Assembly (NCBI GenBank): GCA_965207045.1
Contig: OZ242261.1
Span: 682,001-746,000, forward strand
Direction of reading: 5' to 3'
Length of the DNA: 64,000 nt
Origin: G965207045 sp965207045
GTDB lineage: Bacteria > Pseudomonadota > Alphaproteobacteria > Rickettsiales > Anaplasmataceae
Shown here: piece after piece, positions 63,978 to 64,000 of the stretch
Numbering within the stretch: the stretch's first letter is position 1
Layout: every line of letters starts with the position of its first letter
Notes under the pieces: model-generated
Databases searched by the model: none
What the model saw: the letters and a program-made list of their open reading frames with translations, nothing else
What the model was told of the DNA's origin: nothing
Made by a program: the position numbers and the translations under genes

Positions 63978-64000
63978 TACACTGCTATGGAAAATTTATT

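Noticed and set aside
1..64000. CRISPR arrays, insertion sequences, prophage or rRNA genes
   Set aside because: I looked for regularly spaced repeats, transposase motifs with terminal repeats, phage structural genes and conserved rRNA segments and saw none.

Overview
The window is AT-rich throughout (roughly one third G+C by eye) and its housekeeping proteins are alphaproteobacterial. It has scattered short operons, many decayed genes, long non-coding stretches, and several large, fast-evolving hydrophilic proteins with membrane segments that I cannot assign to a family. Together with enolase, PccB, HemF, TldD and Mrp-type antiporter parts, this points to an obligate intracellular member of Rickettsiales, most like the Anaplasmataceae or Midichloriaceae. 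The order is fairly secure; the family is inference. Flagellar genes (flgI, flgG, flgA and perhaps a fliJ-like gene) are notable because the best-known Anaplasmataceae lack them.

Layout. 0-6.2 kb: flgI, an unknown membrane protein, ftsK and yggT. 6.3-15.1 kb: a duplicated promoter plus 5' gene fragment, a 1608-residue membrane protein, a mutS that lacks the segment carrying Walker B, and a decayed membrane-protein gene. 15.2-18.9 kb: a compact minus-strand string rpsD, tRNA-Leu, iscX, PhnP-like hydrolase, tsaC, and mgtE beside it. 20.1-21.9 kb: flavohaemoglobin hmp and a divergent nsrR with a palindromic operator over the hmp promoter, a nitric-oxide sensing and detoxification module that looks acquired. 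22.4-31.3 kb: tRNA-Arg, an ankyrin-gene remnant, eno, ppa, two unknown two-TM proteins flanking tRNA-Val, and tldD. 31.4-33.8 kb: gene graveyard with an ankyrin remnant. 33.8-39.1 kb: mlaF-mlaE, a dciA-like gene, and a tight plus-strand operon (unknown 109 aa, pabA/trpG, miaA, coiled-coil FliJ-like, fabD). 39.7-47.7 kb: a repeat-bearing two-TM protein, uvrA, tRNA-Arg, 2.5 kb of decay, lpdA. 48.6-54.3 kb: flgA-flgG, dnaN, a secreted EndoU-type ribonuclease, gamma-carbonic-anhydrase-like protein, pccB. 56.0-64.0 kb: ftsH, an Mrp/complex-I-like antiporter subunit, ispA, mnhE, murB, hemF and a frameshifted unknown gene.

How the parts fit. The core genes cover replication (dnaN), chromosome segregation (ftsK), repair (uvrA and a probably disabled mutS), tRNA modification (tsaC, miaA), Fe-S assembly (iscX), envelope building (murB, mlaEF, fabD, ispA), ion and pH homeostasis (mgtE, Mrp subunits), and carbon and haem metabolism (eno, lpdA, pccB, hemF, ppa). 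The accessory part suggests host interaction: NO defence (NsrR-Hmp), a secreted uridylate-specific-type RNase, and fast-evolving membrane proteins of which several copies are already pseudogenes. The most interesting items are the NsrR-Hmp module with its operator, the EndoU protein with a coronavirus Nsp15-like catalytic layout, the Walker-B-less MutS, and the repeated duplication and decay of the unknown membrane proteins.
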